A DNA stretch of 64,000 nucleotides from CAG-217 sp963605415. GTDB lineage: Bacteria; Bacillota; Clostridia; Oscillospirales; Acutalibacteraceae. A model generated the notes under the pieces. It did no database searches, was not told the DNA's origin, and saw nothing but the letters and a program-made list of their open reading frames with translations. The translations under genes and the position numbers were made by a program. The stretch lies in the NCBI GenBank assembly GCA_963605415.1, contig CAVCUL010000009.1, positions 1 to 64,000 of the forward strand, written 5' to 3'. This document shows, in pieces, positions 51,357 through 59,685 of this stretch (within the stretch, counting starts at the first letter, position 1; the number at the start of each line of letters is the position of its first letter).

Positions 51357-51860
51357 ATGAAGCATAGAAAAAAACACATCTGGGCCTCCATTATGATCCT
51401 GCTGATCGTGGCCTTTGACCAGGTGACCAAGCACTTAGCGGAAAGTGCGCTGATGGGAGGCGAGATCGTTACCCTGCTGCCCGGCGTGGCGCAGCTGCGC
51501 TATGCCCGCAATACCGGCATGGCCTTTAGCCTGTTCAGTGGCGCCCGGTGGGTGTTCGTGGCGCTGACTGCTCTGGTGTGTGCCGGTGTGCTTTTTTATA
51601 TGTTTTGTAACAAATGCCGCTCCCTGTGGGGTTACTGGAGCCTGGGGGTGCTGGTAGCCGGCGGTTTGGGCAACTTGATCGATCGGGTGCTGTACGGCTA
51701 TGTGATCGACTTTATCGAGCCCACTTTTATGCAATTTGCCGTGTTTAATATTGCGGACTGCGCCGTGACCTGCGGCGGTATCAGCTTTGTGCTGTGGCTG
51801 GTGGTGGATCTGTTCCGTACCGGCGACGACAAGAAGGGAACGGCCCATGACGGAAAATGA
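51357..51860 (+). CDS. lspA: Lipoprotein signal peptidase (signal peptidase II)
   Basis: Membrane aspartyl protease that cleaves prolipoprotein signal peptides. The 167 residues have four membrane helices and the conserved catalytic regions GNLIDRVLYGYVIDFI (about 105-120) and FNIADCAVTCGG (about 130-141), plus RNTGMAFSLFSG. The ATG at 51357 has GGAGGG upstream. It overlaps the next gene by 14 bp. Confidence 0.95.
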   Translation: MKHRKKHIWASIMILLIVAFDQVTKHLAESALMGGEIVTLLPGVAQLRYARNTGMAFSLFSGARWVFVALTALVCAGVLFYMFCNKCRSLWGYWSLGVLVAGGLGNLIDRVLYGYVIDFIEPTFMQFAVFNIADCAVTCGGISFVLWLVVDLFRTGDDKKGTAHDGK

Positions 51861-52788
51861 GTGGCAGCCGGTGCGTGCCTTTACCGTGGACGAAACGGCG
51901 GCAGGGGAGCGACTGGACAAGTTTTTAAGCACCGTGTGCCCGGATCTGACCCGATCGGCGGCAGCGCGGGTGATCGAGGAGGGCGGCGTGTTGTTGGATG
52001 GCACCCCGGGAAATAAGAAAGACAAGCTGCGCCCGGGCGTCCGGGTGGAGCTGCGCCTGCCGGAGCCAAAGCCCATGGAGATGCTGCCGGAGAATATTCC
52101 CTTAGATGTGGTCTATGAGGATAGCGACCTGCTGGTGGTGAATAAGCCCAAGGGCATGGTGGTGCACCCGGCGCCGGGAAATTATACCGGCACGCTGGTG
52201 AATGCGCTGCTGTACTACTGTGGCGATTCTCTAAGTGGCGTAGGCGGCGTAATCCGACCGGGAATCGTTCACCGGATCGACAAGGACACCAGCGGTCTGC
52301 TGATGGTGGCCAAGAACGACTTTGCCCATGTGGACCTGGCGCGGCAGATCCAGGAACACAGCTTCCACCGGGCGTACCAGGCGGTGGTGTACGGCAATGT
52401 GACCGCAGACAGCGGCACCGTGTGCCAACCCATCGGCCGCAGCCCCAAGGACCGTAAAAAAATGGCGGTGACCCGGCAGAACAGCAAGCCGGCTACCACC
52501 CATTACAGCGTACTGGAGCGATTTGGGGACTTTACCCACATTCGCTGTGTGTTAGAGACCGGGCGTACCCATCAAATTCGGGTGCATATGGCCTATATCG
52601 GCCACCCGCTGGCCGGAGACCCGGTGTACGGCCCACGGCGAGTGATCACTTCCCTGGGCGGGCAGTGCCTGCACGCGGGCGAGATCGGCTTTATACACCC
52701 CAGGACCGGGGCGGAAATGCGGTTTGAAGCGCCGCTGCCCCCGTATTTTACATCGTTTTTACACACTTGCAGGGAAAAGAAAAGGTGA
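51847..52788 (+). CDS. RluA/RluD-type RNA pseudouridine synthase
   Basis: A 313-residue synthase with an N-terminal S4 RNA-binding domain (ERLDKFLSTVCPDLTRSAAA, about 19-38) and the catalytic motif VHRIDKDTSGLLMVAKND (about 139-156; Asp nucleophile), then LETGRTHQIRVHMAYIGHPL. The position after lspA equals that of ylyB in Bacillus and of rluD-like genes generally; the target is probably 23S rRNA but not provable here. A second RluA-type gene lies at 8297-9190. Confidence 0.93.
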   Translation: MTENEWQPVRAFTVDETAAGERLDKFLSTVCPDLTRSAAARVIEEGGVLLDGTPGNKKDKLRPGVRVELRLPEPKPMEMLPENIPLDVVYEDSDLLVVNKPKGMVVHPAPGNYTGTLVNALLYYCGDSLSGVGGVIRPGIVHRIDKDTSGLLMVAKNDFAHVDLARQIQEHSFHRAYQAVVYGNVTADSGTVCQPIGRSPKDRKKMAVTRQNSKPATTHYSVLERFGDFTHIRCVLETGRTHQIRVHMAYIGHPLAGDPVYGPRRVITSLGGQCLHAGEIGFIHPRTGAEMRFEAPLPPYFTSFLHTCREKKR

Positions 52789-52792
52789 GCAT

Positions 52793-53659
52793 ATGAGTCA
52801 AAAGGATTTTAGCAATTGGCTGGTAGTGTCGGACATTGACGGCACTTTAAACAATAAAGTGCGCAAGTTGCCCCGGCGCAATTATGACGCCATTCAAGCG
52901 TTTACCGAGGCGGGGGGCAATTTTACCCTGGCCTCCGGGCGGCTGACCTCCAGCTTAAAGCGCAATTATGACCGCATTACTCCCAATCAGCCGGCTGTGG
53001 TGCTCAACGGCGCGGGTATTTATGATTTTCAGCAGGAGAAGATGATCTGGCGCAGCACCATTCAGCAGGAGGGGCATGAATTTGTGCGCTATATTATCAA
53101 TAAATTCAGCGACAGCTTTAAGAGCGTGGATGTGGGCATTTACTTTGACGATTATGTGTATATTGTCAAAAACGGCGCCCTGTCCCAGGGCACGATGGAC
53201 ATCGACAAGGCGCACTACGAGGTGACCACCATTGACAAGGTGCCTAAGGAGGGGTGGATGAAGGTGATCTTCTGGTCCAATCCCATTACCATGAACCGGC
53301 TACGCTATGTGATCGATCGCAGTGATACGGCGGGCATGAATTTTATGGCCTCCTCACCCTGGAGTATGGAAATGCTGCAAAAGGGCACCCACAAGGGCAC
53401 GGCGATTATGGAACTGGCGGATATGCTGGGCATTGACCGGGACCATGTGGCGGCCATCGGTGATTATTACAATGATTGGGATATGCTTAAGACTGTTGGA
53501 CTGCCGGCCTGTGCCGGACAGGCGCCAAAGGCCATTCATGAGATATGCAAGTTTGAGGCTTGCCACTGCAATCAGGGCTGTGTGGCAGATTTGCTGGAGT
53601 ACATTATGTCCGGTCAGGCAGAGCAGCATATTGCCCGCCCGACCATTCAGAGAGGATAA
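52793..53659 (+). CDS. HAD-superfamily hydrolase, Cof type
   Basis: A 288-residue phosphatase of the Cof subfamily. Motif I is VVSDIDGTLNNK (about 10-21), with both aspartates; motif II SGRLTS is near 49; motif IV reads AAIGDYYNDWDML (about 221-233). Substrates of such enzymes are usually sugar or nucleotide phosphates; none can be assigned. The ATG at 52793 follows an AAAAGGTGAG site 4 bp after the stop of the pseudouridine synthase. Confidence 0.88.
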   Translation: MSQKDFSNWLVVSDIDGTLNNKVRKLPRRNYDAIQAFTEAGGNFTLASGRLTSSLKRNYDRITPNQPAVVLNGAGIYDFQQEKMIWRSTIQQEGHEFVRYIINKFSDSFKSVDVGIYFDDYVYIVKNGALSQGTMDIDKAHYEVTTIDKVPKEGWMKVIFWSNPITMNRLRYVIDRSDTAGMNFMASSPWSMEMLQKGTHKGTAIMELADMLGIDRDHVAAIGDYYNDWDMLKTVGLPACAGQAPKAIHEICKFEACHCNQGCVADLLEYIMSGQAEQHIARPTIQRG

Positions 53660-53662
53660 AAG

Positions 53663-54502
53663 ATGTTGATTTTAGGCGCGCATTTGAGCGCAAGCAAGGG
53701 TTATGCCCATATGCTGCGAGAGGCACAGTCTATCGGCGCTAATACCTTTCAGTTTTTTACCCGCAATCCCCGGGGCGGTGCCGTTAAAGCGCAGGATCCG
53801 GAAGATGTGGCCGCCTTTTTGCAGGGGGCACAGGCGGCGGACTTTGGCACGGTGCTGGCCCATGCGCCGTACACCATGAATTTGTGCAGCGATAAGGAAC
53901 GCACCCGCACCTTTGCAAGAGAGGTGTTTGCCGATGATCTGCAACGGCTGGAGGCGCTGCCCGGCACGCTGTATAACTTCCACCCCGGCTCCCATGTGGG
54001 GCAGGGGACGGACGCCGGGATCGCCTTTATTGTACAGGCGCTGAATGATCTGCTGACCCCGGCGCAGCACACCACCGTGCTGCTGGAAACCATGGCCGGT
54101 AAGGGCAGCGAGGTGGGCGGCACCTTTGAAGAACTGCGCCGGATCATAGACGGTGTGGAATTGCAAAACAAAATCGGCGTGTGCCTGGACACCTGTCATG
54201 TGAGCGACGCCGGGTATTCTTTGGCAGAGGATCTGGACGGGGTGCTGGTCGAGTTTGACCGGGTGATCGGCTTGGACAGATTGCGGGCGCTGCATCTGAA
54301 CGACTCCAAAAATCCCTGCGGTGCTCATAAAGACCGGCACGAGCAGATCGGCAAGGGCTATTTGGGCATAGAGACCTTTCGCCGAATCGTCAACCACCCG
54401 GCGCTGCGGGGTCTGCCCATGTTCTTAGAGACCCCTAACGACCTGCCCGGCTACCAAGGGGAGATCGCTCTGCTGCGCAGCCTGGAGCAACCCACAGCGT
54501 AA
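53663..54502 (+). CDS. nfo: Endonuclease IV
   Basis: AP endonuclease of base excision repair with a three-zinc TIM barrel. The 279 residues have GAHLSASKGYAHML (about 4-17), NTFQFFTRNPRG, YNFHPGSHVGQG (about 107-118), LLETMAGKGSEVGG (about 140-153), CLDTCHVSDAGYS and HKDRHEQIGKGYLG, matching the metal-ligand pattern. Last gene of the series; a terminator follows. Confidence 0.95.
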   Translation: MLILGAHLSASKGYAHMLREAQSIGANTFQFFTRNPRGGAVKAQDPEDVAAFLQGAQAADFGTVLAHAPYTMNLCSDKERTRTFAREVFADDLQRLEALPGTLYNFHPGSHVGQGTDAGIAFIVQALNDLLTPAQHTTVLLETMAGKGSEVGGTFEELRRIIDGVELQNKIGVCLDTCHVSDAGYSLAEDLDGVLVEFDRVIGLDRLRALHLNDSKNPCGAHKDRHEQIGKGYLGIETFRRIVNHPALRGLPMFLETPNDLPGYQGEIALLRSLEQPTA

Positions 54503-54515
54503 AAATAATAAAAGA

Positions 54516-54548
54516 AAAGCACGGCTTCTGTCAAAGAAGTCGTGCTTT
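54516..54548. terminator. Bidirectional terminator between nfo and the PHP phosphatase gene
   Basis: 14-bp stem with one G-T pair (aaagcacggcttct / agaagtcgtgcttt), 5-nt loop. TTT follows on plus, and the run of As before the 5' arm gives TTTCTTTTATTATTTTT on minus. Confidence 0.85.
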
Positions 54549-54559
54549 TTTATGCGCTT

Positions 54560-55279
54560 TCAGCAACCCAGCAGAGTGTGGGCGTTTTGAATTAAAGTTT
54601 GCAGCGCACTGTCGCCGAATTTTTTAACAATTACGGCGGCGCCGTCGGCATAGTCCGGCGGGCGGGTGCCCAGGTTGTGGCAGTCAGAGCCGATTAGGTC
54701 AACGCGCCCGCTGTCCAAATATTTCAGCAGCTTACGCCGCACCCCAAAGGACGCATTGGCAAAGGAACTGATATTTACCTGGGTGGCGCACCCCATATCC
54801 CGCAGCTGGTCGATTAGGCTTGGGTGCTCCATCAGCGCTTTGTATCGCTCGATGTGTGCCAGGATCGGTCGGATACCGTGGTCACAGGTCAGCGCTGTGA
54901 TTCGTTCCAGCGTCTCTGTACTAAAACTGTCACTAAAGTTGTGCTCCAGCAACGCACAGTGGGTACCGGTTATACAGATGGGAGACAGATCCGCGTTGTT
55001 CATCAGATAATGGCTCACATACACCTCCGCACCCAGCAGCAGCCGGGGACTGTCCGGGGGCAGGGCGGCCTGCAATTTGGCAAAGGCTGCGTCTCGCCGG
55101 GCGCTAAAGTCCGCCAAAGAGATAGAGTCTGAGTAGTAATGGGGGGTAAGCACAACGGTTTCCGCCCCTTGCAGTGCCAGGCGGCGGAGCATTTTTACGC
55201 TGGTTTCCACATCTTTGGATCCGTCGTCTACGCCGGGGAGAATGTGGCAGTGCATTTCAATCAAGCCGGGGATCACCAT
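54560..55279 (-). CDS. PHP-type tyrosine-protein phosphatase (CpsB/YwqE-like)
   Basis: A 239-residue metal-dependent phosphatase of the PHP fold that removes phosphate from BY-kinases such as CpsD. Motif MHCHILPGVDDGSKD (about 9-23) gives the first metal ligands; LTPHYYS, HCALLEHNFSD, PILAHIERY (about 138-146) and LIGSDCHNLGTR (about 193-204) complete the set. It stands last in a Wzz-kinase-phosphatase operon, the usual order cpsC-cpsD-cpsB rearranged. Confidence 0.92.
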   Translation of the reverse strand: MVIPGLIEMHCHILPGVDDGSKDVETSVKMLRRLALQGAETVVLTPHYYSDSISLADFSARRDAAFAKLQAALPPDSPRLLLGAEVYVSHYLMNNADLSPICITGTHCALLEHNFSDSFSTETLERITALTCDHGIRPILAHIERYKALMEHPSLIDQLRDMGCATQVNISSFANASFGVRRKLLKYLDSGRVDLIGSDCHNLGTRPPDYADGAAVIVKKFGDSALQTLIQNAHTLLGC

Positions 55280-55297
55280 GGTATCACCTTATCTGAA

Positions 55298-56065
55298 TTA
55301 TTCTGTACCGGCGTCATACCCGTAGCTGTAGCCATACCCATAGTCATAGCCGTATTTATAACGGGAATAGCGCCCTTTCTTCTCCTCAGAGAAGTTGTAA
55401 ATAAAGCCAAGCACCTTGGCGTCAATAAATTCCAGAGATTCCATCACCTTTTGTACCTCCGGGTGGGTGGAGCTGTTGGCACGCACCACGATTACCACGC
55501 CGTCAGACTCACGGATAATGGGCAGCGCGTCTGATACCACATTCAGCGGCGGGGTATCAATAATCACATAGTCGTAGTCCCGGCTGATCTGCTGCAAAAA
55601 CTCGGCCATAGGCTCGCTGCCCAGCAGCTCTGCCGGGTTGGGCGGAATGGAGCCGGCGCACAGTAGAGACAGATTGCGAAATCCGGTTCTGTGAATAATG
55701 CTGTACAGATCCGTTTTTGGCCCGCTGTTCTTTACGGAGTCGCTGATGTAGTTGGTGAGCCCCGGCGCATTGGAAACGCCGAAGTAATGGTGTACCTTGG
55801 GCTTGCGCAGATCGCAGTCAATGAGCAGCACCCGCTGATCCGCCTGGGCAATAGAAATGGCCAGGTTAATGGTGGTGGTGGTTTTGCCCTCGGCCGGTGA
55901 GCCGGAGGACACCACAATGGTTTTGCAGCCCTTTTTCAGAATAGAGAGCATAATGTTTGTACGGATGCTTTTGTAGGCTTCCTCAATCCGAAACTTCTGG
56001 GACGCGTCTATATTGGCGTTGGAGATTAGGTTACGGCTTAAGGCATTGATTTCTTTCTTTGCCAC
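55298..56065 (-). CDS. BY-kinase (CpsD/EpsB/YwqD-like tyrosine kinase)
   Basis: A 255-residue bacterial tyrosine kinase controlling exopolysaccharide synthesis. Walker A GSPAEGKTTTT is at 55-65, Walker A' VLLIDCDLRKPK at 79-90, Walker B DYVIIDTPP near 165. The C-terminal tail is a tyrosine cluster (about eleven Tyr among Gly, Ser and Asp) that serves as autophosphorylation site in the family. The start is a GTG at 56065, one base after the stop of the Wzz gene, with an AAAGAGG site; earlier in-frame codons lie inside that gene. The activator part is the separate Wzz protein, as in Firmicutes. Confidence 0.93.
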   Translation of the reverse strand: MAKKEINALSRNLISNANIDASQKFRIEEAYKSIRTNIMLSILKKGCKTIVVSSGSPAEGKTTTTINLAISIAQADQRVLLIDCDLRKPKVHHYFGVSNAPGLTNYISDSVKNSGPKTDLYSIIHRTGFRNLSLLCAGSIPPNPAELLGSEPMAEFLQQISRDYDYVIIDTPPLNVVSDALPIIRESDGVVIVVRANSSTHPEVQKVMESLEFIDAKVLGFIYNFSEEKKGRYSRYKYGYDYGYGYSYGYDAGTE

Positions 56066-56066
56066 T

Positions 56067-56834
56067 TTATTTCGCCTCTTTCTTTGCTTTCTTTTGTTTG
56101 GCTGCAGTGTTTCTCTTGTTGTTTGTGAAAGCGGGAATGGAGCCCAGCACCGGTACATCGTAGCGCTGGCTCAGCTCCTCTGCACTCTTGATGCGTACAT
56201 CCAGCAGATCCCGCAGAATCACATAGGCGGCGGCTACCAGCAGTCCGGCAACGGCACCGAGAAGGCATTTTTTCAGATATCCGCGACCCTCGGCGGTGTT
56301 AGGTTTGATGGCCTTATCCTCCACGGTGGTCTGGACCAGACCGTTGTTGGTCTCCTCCATCTGCTCCGGCACGCTCTCTTCCATCTGGTGGGCGATGTTG
56401 TAGGACAGGGTGGGATCCGTGGTGGTGACCGTCAGCTTGAACATGGCTGTGTTTTCCACCGTCTCAATGGCAAAGGAATTCTTAATGTCTGCCGGAGACA
56501 AATTGGTGTAATATTTTTTGTTCATCTCGCTGGCAACTTTGGAGCAAAACTTGTTGGTTTTGAAAATCTCAATATAGGTGTCGATCATCTTCATGGCGTA
56601 GTTCATTTTGCTGGTCTGGCTGGTGCGAGCCACCTCACCGGTGCTGTCGCTGATCTCATGGGCAGGATCAACGGCTGCAGCCAGAAACTCCACGCTGGAG
56701 GTGTAGGTCAGGGTGGTGAATTTGGCGGTATAAACGCCGGCCAAAAGCGACCCGATGAGCATAAACAGAATCAGCAGCTTCCATTTGCGCAGTAGCAGCT
56801 TAATGACCTTTTGTACGTTCTCGTCAATGTTCAT
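56067..56834 (-). CDS. Wzz/CpsC chain-length determinant (kinase activator)
   Basis: A 255-residue membrane protein. Two membrane helices (about 18-37 and 194-214) flank an extracytoplasmic domain; the C-terminal cytoplasmic part (AEELSQRYDVPVLGSIPAF) contains the proline-rich PCP motif and activates the partner kinase. The tail is lysine-rich (KKAKKEAK). First gene of the operon, with a strong promoter at 56884-56912 and CGGAGAAA ribosome site. No glycosyltransferases or flippase are nearby. Confidence 0.92.
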   Translation of the reverse strand: MNIDENVQKVIKLLLRKWKLLILFMLIGSLLAGVYTAKFTTLTYTSSVEFLAAAVDPAHEISDSTGEVARTSQTSKMNYAMKMIDTYIEIFKTNKFCSKVASEMNKKYYTNLSPADIKNSFAIETVENTAMFKLTVTTTDPTLSYNIAHQMEESVPEQMEETNNGLVQTTVEDKAIKPNTAEGRGYLKKCLLGAVAGLLVAAAYVILRDLLDVRIKSAEELSQRYDVPVLGSIPAFTNNKRNTAAKQKKAKKEAK

Positions 56835-56883
56835 AAATTTTCTCCGTTTTTCTGTAAAAACACGATTTATTTTTAACGGATAT

Positions 56884-56912
56884 ATATTACTGTATTATAT
56901 CTCTTTTGTCAA
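56884..56912 (-). promoter_or_regulatory. Sigma-A type promoter of the Wzz-kinase-phosphatase operon
   Basis: Minus strand TTGACA (56907-56912), 17-bp spacer, TAATAT (56884-56889). It is back to back with the plus-strand promoter at 56924-56952; the two -35 boxes are 11 bp apart. Confidence 0.7.
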
Positions 56913-56923
56913 GATGTTTGCTA

Positions 56924-56952
56924 TTGACAAAAAGATACAAAAGGATGATAAT
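56924..56952 (+). promoter_or_regulatory. Sigma-A type promoter of the GH63-like gene
   Basis: TTGACA (56924-56929), 17-bp spacer, GATAAT (56947-56952), 35 bp before the start codon. Confidence 0.75.
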
Positions 56953-56986
56953 AGCCTTGCAAAATAACGAAATCGGAGAACTGTGT

Positions 56987-59674
56987 ATGAACCAAAATAA
57001 GATTCGCATGCCCCTTTGGGGACCGTATTCCAAAAAATATATGGGTCTGTCCCGTATTGTGGACGACCGGGCGGCAGAGGGTGCCCGTTATGATTTTGTG
57101 GTGCATCCCACTTTGTGGAATTCTGCCACTCCGGTGCCCAATGTGACCGTGCCTTCAAATTATCATCTTTGGAGCTGCGATGAGGATTTTCGCTTTTATT
57201 CCTACCGCTATGAGCTGATGTGGAAGGATCAGATCTATGCGGATGTGTCTTACACTCGGCTGGACGATGAGTCTTACTTGATGCGCTGTCGGTTCGTCAA
57301 CAACACGGATTTGTCGCAAAACTGCATTCTTAATATTTTCGGTGCGCTGGAGTTCCCGGCACCGGAGCACTGCGTCTTACAGCTGCCTGCAGGCGCCGCA
57401 CTGATGGATGCCAACGATTACACGGAATATACCTACAAAAAGCCTCGTCCCTGGGACAACGAAAATCCGGACGGTATGCACAAGGGCGAGTTCGCCGACG
57501 GTAACTTTTACCGCGCCCACGGCCTGGGCGACCGGTGCGAGAATTACCATGTGGACTTCCTGGGACTGGCGCCTTTTGGCTGCACTGCCGGGGACAAAGT
57601 GGTGTACACTCTGCCGTCTGACCGTCCGACAGGTGCCAACTTACTGCTGCGTTACCGCACAGTAACTCCGGGTGCTGCTGCCTTTACCGTCAACGGCGTA
57701 GCAACAGAGCTGCCGGAGAACGACAGCCTGACCTTTGCCACCCTGCCTTATGACGGCGCAGACACCCTGATCCTGGAGAGTCGGGGCGGTGCCGGTGTGG
57801 AGCTGGATGTGCTGGTGCTGTGCCGGCCGGGCACGGAACAGGAAGTCAGTGCGCGCACGGTGTTGCGAGACACCAAGCCGCAAATTGAAGAAGAAAAGGT
57901 GCACGGCGCCACCCGCATTACCCTGACTTATAAGGACGCAGAGGGCTGCTATTCCATCTTGACCCATAATCCAAAGACCCGCCGCCGGGAGCTGGACAGC
58001 GGCAGCCTGGAGGATGCGCTGATCAACCGGCTGTCTAACGGCGACCCCACTTACGACGACCTGCGGGAGACCTTTTCCCGCTCGTTCCGTCGCAAAAAAA
58101 GCGATGAGGGTTACTACTACAATGCGGTGATGCCCTCTATCTTCATCGGCCCTCACGCAGAGCACATTGAATACGCGGTGCTGTCTAAGGGCAAGGTGGA
58201 GCCCCGCACCACGGAAGAATACGAGCAGCTGTACACCGCCGCCAAGGCGTTGGCTACCCCGGTGCAGTTCAACCGGGAGGGGCAGAAGTACAGCCTATCT
58301 ACCGAGATTTTACGGGCCACGCTACTGACCAACCTGGTGTATCCGGTATATAAGCACGGCGAGAATGTGGTGCATTACACCCCCGGCAAGCGCTGGGACA
58401 GCTTTTATACCTGGGACAGTGGCGTGATCGGCACCGGTGTGCTGGAGTTCAGCCCGGAGAAGTGCCAGTATATTTTAGAGACTTATTTGTCTGAGCCGGA
58501 GAATACGGATTTTGCGTTCCTGCTCCATGGCTCCCTGGTGCCCACTCAGTTTGTGCAGTACCTGGAGCTGCTGCACCGCACAGAGGACAAGGCGTCTTTG
58601 TTCGCTTTGTATCCGCAGATGAAGCGGTACTATGACTACATCAGCGGCAAGACCCCCGGCTCCACCTGCGGCAAGTTCGGCAACGGCCTGACCACCACTT
58701 ACGACTACTGGTACTCTTGCAGCGGGATGGACGATTACCCCGCTCAGGTGGCTATGATCGCCCAGGACAAGAAGCAATATATGTGTCCCTGCCTGTCTAC
58801 TTCTCACACCATTCGGGCCGCCAAGATCATGAAGATGGTGGCCGCCGCCATGGGCAAGGAGCAGGACATTGCCGCTTATGACGCAGACATTCAGCGTATG
58901 AGCGACGCCCTGAACCGTTACAGTTGGGACGAAAAGAGCGGCTACTACGCTTACTCCGTCTATGACGACGACAAGAATTATCAGGGCATTTTTACCACTG
59001 ACGCCGGGGAGAACTACGATAAGGGCATGGACGGTGTGTATCCGCTGTTTGCCGGGGCTGCCCCAGAGGAACGGCGGGAGCGCCTGCTGGCCCATATCAA
59101 GAACCCGGACGAAATGTGGTCCGCCGCCGGGATCAGCGCGGTGGATATGACCGCTTCCTACTATTTTGACGACGGCTACTGGAACGGCAATGTTTGGATG
59201 AGCCACCAGTTCTTTATGTGGAAGACCATGTTTGATTTGGGCGAGACGGAGTTTGCCTTTGAGATCGCCCGCCGGGCGCTGGATATGTGGAAGGATGAGA
59301 CGGACTTTTCGTATAACACCTACGAGTGCTTCGGTATTCAAACCCGCCGTGGCGGCTGGTTCCACAATTTCGGCGGTCTTTCCGCGCCCATCAATGTGTG
59401 GGCGGATTGTTATTACCGCCCGGGCACTTTTACCTGCGGGCTGGATGTATGGACGGACAGCCAAAAGCTCACGGACACCTCTGCAGAGGTCCGTTTTCGC
59501 TACACCGGCGACAATCGGCAGTATGCCTTTGTGCTGACCCTGTCGGACGCCCACACCTATCGCCTGACCTTGGACGGGGAGGAGCTGGACTACGCTCTGC
59601 GCAGTGACGGCTGTATGGAGATCACCCTGCCGGGCACGGTGCGTGACGGCGTGCTGAGAGCAGAGATCAAGTAA
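56987..59674 (+). CDS. GH63/MGH1-like (alpha/alpha)6-barrel glycoside hydrolase
   Basis: An 895-residue protein without signal peptide, so probably intracellular. The N-terminal 350 residues are beta-rich, as in GH63-type supersandwich domains. The catalytic barrel runs from about 440: YTPGKRWDSFYTWDSGVIGT, TYDYWYSCSGMDDYPAQ (candidate acid), GISAVDMTASYYFDDGYWNG and GNVWMSHQFFM, then ETDFSYNTYECFG. The YWNG-x-VW motif recalls the YWRG-x-IW of GH63 and related trehalase/mannosylglycerate hydrolase families. The substrate, an alpha-glucoside or alpha-mannoside, cannot be set. The ATG at 56987 has CGGAGA upstream. A metallophosphoesterase gene follows after 11 bp. Confidence 0.75.
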   Translation: MNQNKIRMPLWGPYSKKYMGLSRIVDDRAAEGARYDFVVHPTLWNSATPVPNVTVPSNYHLWSCDEDFRFYSYRYELMWKDQIYADVSYTRLDDESYLMRCRFVNNTDLSQNCILNIFGALEFPAPEHCVLQLPAGAALMDANDYTEYTYKKPRPWDNENPDGMHKGEFADGNFYRAHGLGDRCENYHVDFLGLAPFGCTAGDKVVYTLPSDRPTGANLLLRYRTVTPGAAAFTVNGVATELPENDSLTFATLPYDGADTLILESRGGAGVELDVLVLCRPGTEQEVSARTVLRDTKPQIEEEKVHGATRITLTYKDAEGCYSILTHNPKTRRRELDSGSLEDALINRLSNGDPTYDDLRETFSRSFRRKKSDEGYYYNAVMPSIFIGPHAEHIEYAVLSKGKVEPRTTEEYEQLYTAAKALATPVQFNREGQKYSLSTEILRATLLTNLVYPVYKHGENVVHYTPGKRWDSFYTWDSGVIGTGVLEFSPEKCQYILETYLSEPENTDFAFLLHGSLVPTQFVQYLELLHRTEDKASLFALYPQMKRYYDYISGKTPGSTCGKFGNGLTTTYDYWYSCSGMDDYPAQVAMIAQDKKQYMCPCLSTSHTIRAAKIMKMVAAAMGKEQDIAAYDADIQRMSDALNRYSWDEKSGYYAYSVYDDDKNYQGIFTTDAGENYDKGMDGVYPLFAGAAPEERRERLLAHIKNPDEMWSAAGISAVDMTASYYFDDGYWNGNVWMSHQFFMWKTMFDLGETEFAFEIARRALDMWKDETDFSYNTYECFGIQTRRGGWFHNFGGLSAPINVWADCYYRPGTFTCGLDVWTDSQKLTDTSAEVRFRYTGDNRQYAFVLTLSDAHTYRLTLDGEELDYALRSDGCMEITLPGTVRDGVLRAEIK

Positions 59675-59685
59675 AGGAGAACAGG

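Noticed and set aside
49040..51430. A 796-codon minus-strand frame opposite ileS
   Set aside because: Antisense shadow of isoleucyl-tRNA synthetase, whose motifs are complete.
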